From: Candidatus Colimonas fimequi
GTDB lineage: Bacteria; Bacillota; Clostridia; Peptostreptococcales; Anaerovoracaceae
DNA length: 8,084 bases
Assembly: GCA_018065295.1 (NCBI GenBank)
Contig: JAGHTQ010000089.1
Location: 1 to 8,084 of the forward strand
Direction: 5' to 3'
The first letter of the stretch is position 1; each line of letters opens with the position of its first letter. A program made the position numbers and the translations under genes. This document shows positions 1-6,683 of this stretch, one piece after another. The notes below the pieces were generated by a model that was not told where the DNA came from, ran no database searches, and saw only the letters and a list, made by a program, of their open reading frames with translations.

Positions 1-704
1 TCTCTGAACCACTGCCAGAGTTCTACTTCTTCAGGTTCGCCGTTTTCCAGCTTAGTGAATGTAGCTCTAGCTTCGTCTTCAAGTTCTGGATGTTCTTCTG
101 CTTCTACATGGAACTTTGTATAGTATGAGAGAAGAGTCTTGATCGGTTCGTTAATAACGTCTTCTCTGTTTCCCCACTTTCTGTAAGCTACGATCATCTT
201 ACCGAACTGAGTACCGTAGTCACCCAGGTGGTTGATTCTCATTGCATCGTATCCCAGGAAGTCGTAAATCTTGTAGATTGAGTTACCGATTACTGTACTT
301 CTGATGTGACCGATATGGAATGGCTTAGCAATGTTAGGTGATGAATATTCAACGATAACCTTCTTGCCTTCGCCGATATTGCTTCTACCATAATTGTCGC
401 CTTCTGCGATAGCTGTTGCAACAACTTCGCTAGCCATCATTTCCTTTGAGATGAACATGTTAACATATGCGTTAACCTGCTGAACATCTGCGAATATTTC
501 TTCGCCCTTAATTGCTTCAGCGATACCTGCAGCAATAAGTGGAGGTGCCTTGCGGAGAACCTTAGCCAGCTTAAAGCATGGGAATGCATAGTCACCCATC
601 TTGCTGTCTGCAGGTGTCTCGATCATTGACAGAATGTCTGCCAGTTCCAGACCTTCCACATGAGGTGCGATAATTTCTGCAATTTTTTCTTTATAATTAA
701 TCAT
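1..704 (-). CDS. argS: Arginyl-tRNA synthetase, N-terminal part (cut by window edge)
   Basis: This gene encodes the cytoplasmic class Ia enzyme that charges tRNA-Arg with arginine using ATP. Only the first 234 residues are in the window; the reading frame is open to the left edge. My translation of the minus strand starts MINYKEKIAEIIAPHV. Residues 1 to about 105 match the Arg-tRNA synthetase N-terminal (Add-1) domain, which reads the tRNA D-loop, including the typical GDYAFPCFKLAK stretch at 37-48. The catalytic domain follows with VEYSSPNIAKPFHIGHIRST at 118-137, which holds the HIGH signature (H130, I131, G132, H133) and the SPN...KP context specific to ArgRS. NHLGDYGTQFGK at 158-169 is also family-typical. 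The KMSKS-equivalent and anticodon-binding domain would lie outside the window. The ATG at 704 is supported by a GAGGAG ribosome binding site 5 nt upstream. It begins 12 nt after the mutS2 stop, so it is probably the last visible gene of the same transcript. Family assignment is secure. Confidence 0.97.
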   Translation of the reverse strand, partial: MINYKEKIAEIIAPHVEGLELADILSMIETPADSKMGDYAFPCFKLAKVLRKAPPLIAAGIAEAIKGEEIFADVQQVNAYVNMFISKEMMASEVVATAIAEGDNYGRSNIGEGKKVIVEYSSPNIAKPFHIGHIRSTVIGNSIYKIYDFLGYDAMRINHLGDYGTQFGKMIVAYRKWGNREDVINEPIKTLLSYYTKFHVEAEEHPELEDEARATFTKLENGEPEEVELWQWFR

Positions 705-709
705 TTCGT

Positions 710-715
710 CTCCTC
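710..715 (-). promoter_or_regulatory. Ribosome binding site of argS
   Basis: The minus strand reads GAGGAG followed by a 5-nt spacer (ACGAA) and ATG. It lies in the 12-nt gap after the mutS2 TAG stop and fixes the argS start at 704. Confidence 0.8.
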
Positions 716-716
716 A

Positions 717-3092
717 CTAACGCTTAAGTTTAACTACGGTAACGCCGTCTCCACCTTCATCGAAACCGCCGCGCTGATAACTCTTAACGCTTCTGTTTCG
801 TTTCATTGCTTCGCGTATACCCTTGCTCAGAATTCCGTCGCCGCGGCCGTGTACGATGGTCACGGACTCAAGACCTGAGATAAAAGCGTCATCTATATAT
901 TTTTCCACATCCATAACCGCATCGTCAAGGTTTTTTCCTCGTACGTCAATGGACGTGCTCACAGTCTGTGCCTTCCTCTTATAAAGGCTGCCGTATGAAC
1001 TGCCCCTTGGCTTCTTAACCTTAACCTGATTGTCGATAAGCATGATGTCGTCGATGTTGGCGCCGATCTTCATGATGCCCACCTGCACCTGCAGATTTCC
1101 CTTATCATCAGGCAAAGTAATAATCTCCCCGTTTTGTCCAAGAGTAAGAAGCTTAACTCTATCGCCTACTGAAAGCTTAGATGGGTCAACAGGCTCCTTA
1201 GTCTTCTCCTTCTGGATTGTAGTGCGGTTCTTCTTCTCCAGTTCGCGCAGCTTCTTGCGGTTCCTGTCGAAGACCTTGTTTCTCTCAGCCAGGTTATCAA
1301 CCTTCGCCAGTTCCTTAAGTTCCTGACGAATCTCATTTGACATTTCCTTAGCCTCGCGAACTATCTGTCTTGCTTCTTCCTTGGCATTCTGAATCAGCTT
1401 CTCCTTCTGGATTCGAACCTTCTCCTGCTCTTCTTCCAGTTTCTTTCGCTCTTCCTTCATGGCGATGTTGATCATGATGGCTTCATCACGCTCAGCCTCA
1501 GCCTTCTTCTTATCAGCCTCGATAGATGCAATAACATCTTCGAAAGCAATATCGCCAGCTTCAAGGAGATTGCTCGCTCTATCTATAATCGATCCGTTAA
1601 TTCCCAGCTTCTTTGAAATCTCGAAGGCATTGGATTTGCCAGGAAGACCGATTATCAGCTTGTACGTAGGACTGAGGGTCTCAACGTCAAACTGCATTGA
1701 CGCGTTCTCAACGTTTGGCGTTGAGATAGCGTACTTCTTAAGTTCAGTGTAGTGGGTTGTCGCGATGGACATTGCACCCTTTGCAGATAATTCTTCAAGA
1801 ATTGCGATTGCAAGAGCCGCACCCTCTGTCGGGTCGGTACCTGCGCCAAGCTCGTCAAGGAGAATCAGGCACTTAGGGCCCGCCTCTGCCACGATGTCAA
1901 CGATGTTCACCATGTGAGATGAGAACGTTGACAGGCTCTGCTCGATGCTCTGCTCATCGCCGATATCTGCGAACACGTTATCAAACACAGGAACGGTACT
2001 TCCTGGAGCCGCCGGAATGTGAAGTCCAGTCTGGGCCATAAGGCTCAGAAGGCCGGCAGTCTTAAGAGTTACTGTCTTACCACCGGTATTAGGTCCAGTG
2101 ATGACCAGCGTCTGATATTCACTGCCAATTTCAAGGTTAATTGGCACAACCTTCTTCTTATCAATCAAAGGATGGGCAGCACTGCGAAGTCTCAGGATAC
2201 CATCTTCGTTAATCTCTGGCTCCTCGCCGTACATGTGCATGCTCAGCTTGCCCTTGGCCATGAACAGGTCAAGTTCAAGGAGCAGATCCTGGTTATTTCT
2301 AAGTTCGTGATAGCACTCGGATACGCCATCAGTCAGTTCCTGAAGGATTCGTGCTATCTCAGCCTGTTCGTCAAGTTCAAGCTGTCTGAGTTTATTGTTT
2401 AATTCAACGATTACCTGAGGCTCAATGAAGAGCGTAGCGCCCGTACCACTCTGGTCGTGAACGATACCTGGGACCCTGCCCCTGTGCTCCGCTTTAACAG
2501 GAATTACGTATCTACCGTTTCTCATGGTAACGATAGAATCCTGAAGAATCGTCTTATTATCTGACGTGCTGATGATGTGATTCATCTTGGCCTTCAGAGC
2601 GTCATTCTGTCTAACGATTTCTCGTCTGATGCTCCTCAGTTCGTGGCTGGCATTGTCAGCCATCTCATCTTCAGAGATGATACATCTATCGATCTCATCG
2701 CTGAGTCTCTTAGTCACAACGATAAGTTCGATGATAGAATCGATGATTGGCAGCTCCGGCAGGTCGTCACTCTTCATGTACTTGACTACCTGCTCGCATG
2801 TCTTCATGTTGTAGAGAACCTTGAGGAGCTGTGCCATTGTTAAACAGCCACCTTTTCGTGCAAAGGATACAAGGCCCTTCACATCATAAAAACCACCGAT
2901 CGGTAACGGCCCCTTACGAGTAATGAGCTTTACTGCTTCTGTGGTTTCTTCTTGCTTCTCTCTTATTTCAGACACATCACCAATCGGTCTCAGTTCTGAA
3001 ATGACTTTTCTGGTCATTTCAGAACCGGCCTGATTCTTAAGCATGTCTATTATCTTATAGTATTCCAGAACGTTTAAGGTCTTATCTTTCAT
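717..3092 (-). CDS. mutS2: MutS2 family ATPase/Smr-domain nuclease
   Basis: MutS2 is a MutS-like ATPase lacking the mismatch-recognition domain. Family members suppress homologous recombination in some bacteria, and in Bacillus subtilis MutS2 acts on collided ribosomes. The 791-residue length is normal. Residues 1 to about 300 form the helical core/clamp region. The ABC-type ATPase follows: Walker A GPNTGGKT at 333-340, the STFSSHM signature at 388-394, Walker B with CLILLDELGAGTDP at 408-421 and the TTHYTEL switch histidine at 445-451. A long, strongly charged coiled-coil stretch covers about 520-630. The region around 637-692 fits the KOW-like domain of MutS2, and the C-terminal Smr domain covers about 712-791 with SIDVRG (714-719) and HGRGDG (748-753). 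The common Smr LDLR/LDLHG box appears here as IDVRG, keeping the aspartate and arginine. The ATG at 3092 lies 6 nt after the zapA stop with only a weak GGA upstream, so translational coupling to zapA is likely. Confidence 0.98.
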   Translation of the reverse strand: MKDKTLNVLEYYKIIDMLKNQAGSEMTRKVISELRPIGDVSEIREKQEETTEAVKLITRKGPLPIGGFYDVKGLVSFARKGGCLTMAQLLKVLYNMKTCEQVVKYMKSDDLPELPIIDSIIELIVVTKRLSDEIDRCIISEDEMADNASHELRSIRREIVRQNDALKAKMNHIISTSDNKTILQDSIVTMRNGRYVIPVKAEHRGRVPGIVHDQSGTGATLFIEPQVIVELNNKLRQLELDEQAEIARILQELTDGVSECYHELRNNQDLLLELDLFMAKGKLSMHMYGEEPEINEDGILRLRSAAHPLIDKKKVVPINLEIGSEYQTLVITGPNTGGKTVTLKTAGLLSLMAQTGLHIPAAPGSTVPVFDNVFADIGDEQSIEQSLSTFSSHMVNIVDIVAEAGPKCLILLDELGAGTDPTEGAALAIAILEELSAKGAMSIATTHYTELKKYAISTPNVENASMQFDVETLSPTYKLIIGLPGKSNAFEISKKLGINGSIIDRASNLLEAGDIAFEDVIASIEADKKKAEAERDEAIMINIAMKEERKKLEEEQEKVRIQKEKLIQNAKEEARQIVREAKEMSNEIRQELKELAKVDNLAERNKVFDRNRKKLRELEKKNRTTIQKEKTKEPVDPSKLSVGDRVKLLTLGQNGEIITLPDDKGNLQVQVGIMKIGANIDDIMLIDNQVKVKKPRGSSYGSLYKRKAQTVSTSIDVRGKNLDDAVMDVEKYIDDAFISGLESVTIVHGRGDGILSKGIREAMKRNRSVKSYQRGGFDEGGDGVTVVKLKR

Positions 3093-3098
3093 GTGGAA

Positions 3099-3659
3099 TT
3101 ATCCGTTGTTTCTGCGCTTCTCAATTTCTTTCTTAAGCTGAAGGTTCTCCATCTGCAGATCGAAGAAACTGTTCTCCAGTTCTCTGCACTTCTCTTCAAC
3201 TTCTCTTACTACTGCGTCCATGTTTGTCTGAGTCTGGATTCTTGCAGCTTCAACAGCAGCCTTCAGGTTTCTGTTCTCTTCTTCCTGAGCTCTGATCTTG
3301 TTCATGAGTTCTTCCTTCTGAACTACTACTGCCTGAGTTTCTTCCTTGTAGTCAAGGTAGTTTCTCTTAGACTCATCCCACAGCTGTACGTAATGCTGAG
3401 CATCCTTCTCCAGCTGCATGTTGATTCTCTTGTTTTCTTCCAGTTCTTCGAGAACCTGGAAGTATTCACTTGCAATGTTGATTGCAGCCAGAACTCCAAG
3501 GTTTGATGAAATGAAACCTGAGCCCTTAGCCATATCTGAGATTTCCTGCATCTTGTTGTCTACGTGTGCAGCAACCTGGATGATTTCTTCTCTTGACTTC
3601 TCACCTGAGATAACGTATTCCTGTCCGAAAATCTTAACTTTTACCTTATTGTTCTCCAT
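3099..3659 (-). CDS. zapA: Cell division protein ZapA with long C-terminal coiled coil
   Basis: ZapA is a cytoplasmic dimer/tetramer that binds FtsZ and bundles its filaments at the Z-ring. Residues 1 to about 75 show the ZapA head domain: KVKVKIFGQEYVISGE at 5-20, then EEIIQVAAHVDNKMQEIS at 24-41 and NLGVLAAINIASEYFQVLEELE at 53-74. The protein is 186 residues, whereas classical ZapA is about 85-110. The extra part, about 75-183, is almost continuous charged heptad-like helix rich in E, K, Q and L without proline, predicted coiled coil, ending EKRRNNG. Longer ZapA proteins next to mutS2 do occur in Clostridia. A GGGAG site 7 nt before the ATG supports the start at 3659. The gene lies 31 nt after the RNA methyltransferase stop and 6 nt before mutS2. 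The pair zapA-mutS2 is a common Firmicutes arrangement and supports the call. The head-domain identification is confident; the role of the extension is inferred. Confidence 0.92.
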   Translation of the reverse strand: MENNKVKVKIFGQEYVISGEKSREEIIQVAAHVDNKMQEISDMAKGSGFISSNLGVLAAINIASEYFQVLEELEENKRINMQLEKDAQHYVQLWDESKRNYLDYKEETQAVVVQKEELMNKIRAQEEENRNLKAAVEAARIQTQTNMDAVVREVEEKCRELENSFFDLQMENLQLKKEIEKRRNNG

Positions 3660-3666
3660 AAGACTT

Positions 3667-3671
3667 CTCCC
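3667..3671 (-). promoter_or_regulatory. Ribosome binding site of zapA
   Basis: GGGAG on the minus strand lies 7 nt before the ATG at 3659, inside the 31-nt gap after the methyltransferase gene. It decides the zapA start; I see no clear promoter in the same gap. Confidence 0.75.
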
Positions 3672-3690
3672 GAATGTATTAATTTCACCC

Positions 3691-4479
3691 TTAATTTGAT
3701 TTCTGTGACTGATACATTAATATTCCGGCAGCCACCGCCGCGTTTAGTGATTCGATAGCCCCTGCCATCGGAATCTTTATCTTGAAATCAGCTGCGTTCT
3801 TGAAGTTCTCACTTACGCCCTGACCTTCGTTGCCAATTACTATAATCGACTTGTTATCGTACTGCCCTTCGCTATAGTCTATAGCATCCTCAAGAGCTGT
3901 AACGAACATTGTCCTTCCACTTGCCTTCGCACCTGCGAAGAGTTTCTCTTCTGATACCTTCTGTACAACAGGTATTCTGAATAGTGATCCTGCTGCCGCC
4001 CTTACTACCTTAGGTGAGTATGGGTCAACGCAGCCCTTCATGAGGAGCACTCCCCCATATCCTGCAGCTTCTGCTGTTCTGATGATTGTTCCCATGTTGC
4101 CTGGATCCTGAATTCTATCAAGAACCATCAGCTTACCTTCTCCTTCAAGGAGTTTATCAAGCTGTTCATCGCCTGATGGCTGCTGCTGCACCATTGCTAT
4201 CATTCCCTGCGATGTATTAGTATCGGATATCTCTGCGAAGAGTTTCTTATCTAGACCGATTACCATGGATTCTGGGAATCCAGGTATTCCTCTGTCGCTA
4301 TCACTGTCCTCGATAAAAATGTATTCGATACGCTGTCCGTTATCGATAGCATCAAGTACAGGCTTAACGCCTTCAAGAAGATACATTCCTGTGTCATCTC
4401 TGAACTTGCGCTTAAGCAATTTCACTGCAAGTTTATATGTGGAATTGTCCTTAGACCTGATAATTTTCATATATGCCAT
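3691..4479 (-). CDS. SpoU/TrmH-family RNA 2'-O-ribose methyltransferase
   Basis: This is a SPOUT-class, SAM-dependent enzyme that methylates a ribose 2'-OH in rRNA or tRNA. The N-terminal substrate-binding (L30e-like) domain covers about 4-100, beginning KIIRSKDNSTYK and including YLLEGVKPVLDA at 33-44. The trefoil-knot catalytic domain shows all three family motifs. Motif 1 is DRIQDPGNMGTIIRTAEAAG at 121-140 (N128, R134). Motif 2 is IVIGNEGQGVSE at 213-224 (E218). Motif 3 is IPMAGAIESLNAAVAAGIL at 236-254 (S244, N246). Length (262) is typical. Members near pheS or zapA, such as B. subtilis YsgA (reported as RlmP, a 23S rRNA enzyme), are plausible orthologues, but the exact target nucleotide cannot be read from sequence, so no symbol is given. 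Neither ATG 4479 nor ATG 4470 (residue 4) has a visible Shine-Dalgarno. The second fits the usual family N-terminus (MKII) as well as the first, and a hairpin lies just upstream. Confidence 0.95.
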   Translation of the reverse strand: MAYMKIIRSKDNSTYKLAVKLLKRKFRDDTGMYLLEGVKPVLDAIDNGQRIEYIFIEDSDSDRGIPGFPESMVIGLDKKLFAEISDTNTSQGMIAMVQQQPSGDEQLDKLLEGEGKLMVLDRIQDPGNMGTIIRTAEAAGYGGVLLMKGCVDPYSPKVVRAAAGSLFRIPVVQKVSEEKLFAGAKASGRTMFVTALEDAIDYSEGQYDNKSIIVIGNEGQGVSENFKNAADFKIKIPMAGAIESLNAAVAAGILMYQSQKSN

Positions 4480-4487
4480 AACTTAAA

Positions 4488-4516
4488 CAATAGCCGGTCA
4501 CGAAAACCGGCTATTG
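4488..4516 (-). terminator. Inverted repeat after ftsZ, probable (weak) intrinsic terminator
   Basis: A perfect 11-bp inverted repeat (CAATAGCCGGT / ACCGGCTATTG) with a 7-nt loop begins 22 nt after the ftsZ stop codon. In the minus-strand transcript it is followed by TTTAAGTT, an interrupted T-rich run; the opposite direction has no T run, so the polarity fits ending ftsZ transcripts. The broken U tract suggests incomplete termination. It ends 8 nt before the ATG at 4479 of the methyltransferase, so it may also impede translation of read-through RNA. An RNA-stability or processing hairpin is the alternative. Confidence 0.65.
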
Positions 4517-4538
4517 AAACTTAATTTCTTCACCTATT

Positions 4539-5633
4539 TTATTTGAGGAATGATGGGATGTCGATGAATGCGCCAGTGTCTGTTGATACCTTACGCTCCT
4601 GTGCTACTTCCTCAGTTGCTGCAGCTTCTTCTACAGGTCTTCTGTTAGGAACGATACCCTGTCCGAAAGCTTCTGAAGGTGACTTCTCGAAACCAGCTGC
4701 GATTACTGTAACAGCGATTTCTTCTGTAAGTTCTTCCTTAACTGATGCGCCCAGGATGATGATTGCGTTAGGATCTGCTTCATCACTGATCTGAGTAGCA
4801 ACTCTATCTACATCCAGCATAGTAAGATCTCTGCCGCCTGTGATGTTAACCAGAACTGCCTTAGCTCCTGAAATCTTAGTTTCAAGAAGTGGGCTGTTGA
4901 TTGCTGTGCTAACTGCGTCATTGAGTCTGTTGTCGCCTCTGCCGTGACCAACGCCCATGTGAACAACGCCTCTGTCCTTCATGATTGTTGTAACGTCTGC
5001 GAAGTCAAGGTTGATAAGTGCATCATCAACGATGATATCTGAGATGCCCTGTACGCCCTGCTTAAGAACGTCGTCTGCCAGTTCGAATGCTTCCATCAGT
5101 GAAGTCTGTTCCTGAACTGTCTCAAGAAGCTTGTCGTTAGGTACAACAACGAGTGAGTCAACATACTTCTTAAGGAACTTGATACCAAGTTCTGCGTGTT
5201 CACTTCTCTTACGGCCTTCGAATCTGAAAGGCTTAGTAACAACACCTACTGTCAGGATACCCATATCCTTAGCGATCTTAGCGATGATTGGTGCTGCGCC
5301 AGTACCAGTACCGCCACCCATACCGCAAGTTACGAATACCATATCTGATCCTGCGATGTACTTCTCCAGATCTTCCAGGCTCTCTTCAGCTGACTTCTGG
5401 CCAACCTCAGGGTTACCGCCTGCACCAAGACCTCTTGTCAGCTTCTCGCCGATCTGAATCTTAGTCTCTGCCTTGCTCTTAGCAAGGTTTGGTTTATCTG
5501 TATTAACAGCGATGAAAGATACGCCCTTCATGCCGCCTTCAATCATTCTATTAACAGCGTTACATCCGCCGCCACCTACTCCAATTACCTTTATTTCCTG
5601 AATAGCTGATTCGTTCATCTCGAACTGTAACAT
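4539..5633 (-). CDS. ftsZ: Cell division GTPase FtsZ
   Basis: FtsZ is the tubulin-like GTPase that polymerises at midcell and recruits the divisome. The 364-residue protein has the nucleotide-binding GVGGGGCNAVNRM at 18-30, the N-T-D loop AVNTD at 42-46, the tubulin/FtsZ signature GGGTGTGAAP at 106-115, and the T7 synergy loop NLDFAD at 208-213, whose D210 and D213 complete the GTPase site of the neighbouring subunit. The C-terminal tubulin-like domain runs to about 317. A short variable linker (about 325-352, rich in A, E and R) leads to the conserved C-terminal peptide AFIDIPSFLK at 355-364, the docking site for membrane anchors such as SepF or FtsA. The start at 5633 (MLQFEMNES, close to the usual clostridial N-terminus) has a strong GGGGAGG site 9 nt upstream. 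A promoter-like sequence lies in the 60-nt gap after ftsQ. A hairpin follows the TAA stop. No key residue is missing. Confidence 0.99.
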   Translation of the reverse strand: MLQFEMNESAIQEIKVIGVGGGGCNAVNRMIEGGMKGVSFIAVNTDKPNLAKSKAETKIQIGEKLTRGLGAGGNPEVGQKSAEESLEDLEKYIAGSDMVFVTCGMGGGTGTGAAPIIAKIAKDMGILTVGVVTKPFRFEGRKRSEHAELGIKFLKKYVDSLVVVPNDKLLETVQEQTSLMEAFELADDVLKQGVQGISDIIVDDALINLDFADVTTIMKDRGVVHMGVGHGRGDNRLNDAVSTAINSPLLETKISGAKAVLVNITGGRDLTMLDVDRVATQISDEADPNAIIILGASVKEELTEEIAVTVIAAGFEKSPSEAFGQGIVPNRRPVEEAAATEEVAQERKVSTDTGAFIDIPSFLK

Positions 5634-5642
5634 TTACAACTA

Positions 5643-5649
5643 CCTCCCC
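5643..5649 (-). promoter_or_regulatory. Strong ribosome binding site of ftsZ
   Basis: GGGGAGG on the minus strand lies 9 nt before the ATG at 5633. It is the longest G/A-rich Shine-Dalgarno in the window, consistent with FtsZ being an abundant protein, and it decides the start codon. Confidence 0.85.
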
Positions 5650-5679
5650 GTTGGTTTAGCCTAGTATTTTCTACCCAAC

Positions 5680-5708
5680 ATTGTACCACAAAACTATTTC
5701 TTAGTAAA
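5680..5708 (-). promoter_or_regulatory. Putative sigma-A type promoter of ftsZ (extended -10)
   Basis: On the minus strand, TTTACT (5703-5708, 4 of 6 matches to TTGACA) and TACAAT (5680-5685, 5 of 6 to TATAAT) are separated by 17 nt. A TG dinucleotide one base before the -10 (5687-5688) makes an extended -10. The -35 lies within the last ftsQ codons and the stop. Transcription would start near 5673, giving a leader of about 40 nt that contains the strong ribosome binding site. This is recognised by motif only. Confidence 0.6.
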
Positions 5709-6668
5709 GGAACAATAATTGTCTGCACTCACATTAATAGTGCCTTTTTTAACGTCCTTCTGATACAGATCATATACCACAGTTCTCAGTGTTCCAGACT
5801 CAAGAGAATCGGTCACATTGCGTATAGTTCCCTTAGCCTTAAGGCCGTCAAATACATATGCTGTAACACGTCCATCTGCAACCTCAATCTTCTTGAAGAA
5901 CATGTCATTCTCATCGGTTACTCTGACAAGTTCCATCATCTGATCGAACACCTTATCCTGGCCCTTCCTCAGGCCAATTTTGCTACCAACTTCAGCTTCA
6001 TTAACCACTATCCCGGAGATAAGCACAATCTGACGCTGAGTTGTCGCTACTTCAAGAACCGTACCCTCGTTATCAGTCACTGCGTATTTCTTGCTTGTAC
6101 CCACCTGGAACTGTGCCATTCCAACAGGTTCAGTCACTTCAACGTTAATGATATTCGGCAGTTTCCTGTGAATCTTAATATCATCGATATACGGATTCTT
6201 AGACAGCTTACTCTTCTCAATCATGATGTGAATATCGAAGATATTCTCACCAGTTTTGATCTTAGAACCCTTGAGCACCTGCTTCTCTGTCAGATAGTCA
6301 TTACCTGTAACATTTATCTCATCCACTGTGAAGTAATCGATATGAAGAACAGCTATAACGATAGCTATGAAAATGGCAAGAACGAAGAGTCTGGCGAGCC
6401 AGTTAGGGTTCTTCTTTCTCTTCTTTTTCTTTTTCTTCTTAACGACCTTCCTTGACTGAGGCTTCGCAGTTTCTGGTAACTCTTCAGACGCAGGTTCTGC
6501 TGCTGTTTCATACACTGTTTCTGGGTCCATATATGCAGGCTCTGCCTGCAGCTCAGACTCGCCCTGCAGCACTTGCTCTTCCTGCTTAGGGTTCACTGGA
6601 GTTTCGTGAATTTCGTGAATTTCGTTATTTTCAGTTGTAGGATTATCGATTCTGTTATCCTTCTCCAT
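5694..6668 (-). CDS. ftsQ: Cell division protein FtsQ/DivIB
   Basis: FtsQ (DivIB in Gram-positives) is a bitopic membrane protein of the divisome that works with FtsL and DivIC to regulate septal peptidoglycan synthesis by FtsW and its transpeptidase. The 324-residue protein has a long acidic cytoplasmic N-terminus (about 1-70, rich in E, P, T), then a very basic lysine tract (74-86), a single membrane segment LARLFVLAIFIAIVIAVLHI at 91-110, and an extracellular POTRA domain at about 112-180 starting YFTVDEINVTGNDYLTEKQV and ending VEVTEP. The FtsQ/DivIB beta domain follows to about 300. The topology and the position between murG and ftsZ support the call; overall sequence identity in this family is low, which is normal. 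The ATG at 6668 follows murG by 15 nt with AAGGA 10 nt upstream. The tail of the gene overlaps the -35 of the ftsZ promoter. murB, often found near here, is not present between murG and ftsQ. Confidence 0.93.
   Translation of the reverse strand: MEKDNRIDNPTTENNEIHEIHETPVNPKQEEQVLQGESELQAEPAYMDPETVYETAAEPASEELPETAKPQSRKVVKKKKKKKRKKNPNWLARLFVLAIFIAIVIAVLHIDYFTVDEINVTGNDYLTEKQVLKGSKIKTGENIFDIHIMIEKSKLSKNPYIDDIKIHRKLPNIINVEVTEPVGMAQFQVGTSKKYAVTDNEGTVLEVATTQRQIVLISGIVVNEAEVGSKIGLRKGQDKVFDQMMELVRVTDENDMFFKKIEVADGRVTAYVFDGLKAKGTIRNVTDSLESGTLRTVVYDLYQKDVKKGTINVSADNYCSFTKK
6602..6625. repeat. Short 9-bp tandem repeat inside ftsQ
   Basis: TTTCGTGAA on the plus strand occurs twice in tandem plus a partial third copy (TTTCGT). 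It encodes EIHEIHE at residues 16-22 in the acidic cytoplasmic tail of FtsQ/DivIB. Being in frame, copy-number change would lengthen or shorten the tail without a frameshift. Confidence 0.7.
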
Positions 6669-6683
6669 CTACCAGAAATCCTT

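Noticed and set aside
1655..1858. A 67-residue minus-strand frame inside mutS2.
   Set aside because: It is out of frame within the ATPase region of mutS2, which is intact and conserved there.
660..2843. Several plus-strand open frames of 70-130 codons opposite mutS2 (for example 1030-1326 and 2019-2402).
   Set aside because: They are antisense shadows of a well-conserved gene, have low-complexity serine/leucine-rich translations and no ribosome binding site or recognisable domain.
3660..3690. A possible promoter before zapA using TACATT as -10.
   Set aside because: There is no acceptable -35 at 16-18 nt, and the gap is short enough for simple co-transcription.
3093..3699. Plus-strand frames opposite zapA (3093-3506 and 3418-3699).
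   Set aside because: The composition is the reverse complement of a coiled-coil gene rich in GAA/CTT codons, giving hydrophobic F/L/S runs that look like membrane proteins but are artefacts.
4480..4515. A leaderless-type promoter for the methyltransferase using TATTGT (4487-4492) as -10.
   Set aside because: Only 4 of 6 -10 matches and the -35 position reads AATAGC, which does not resemble TTGACA; the similarity is probably chance within the hairpin.
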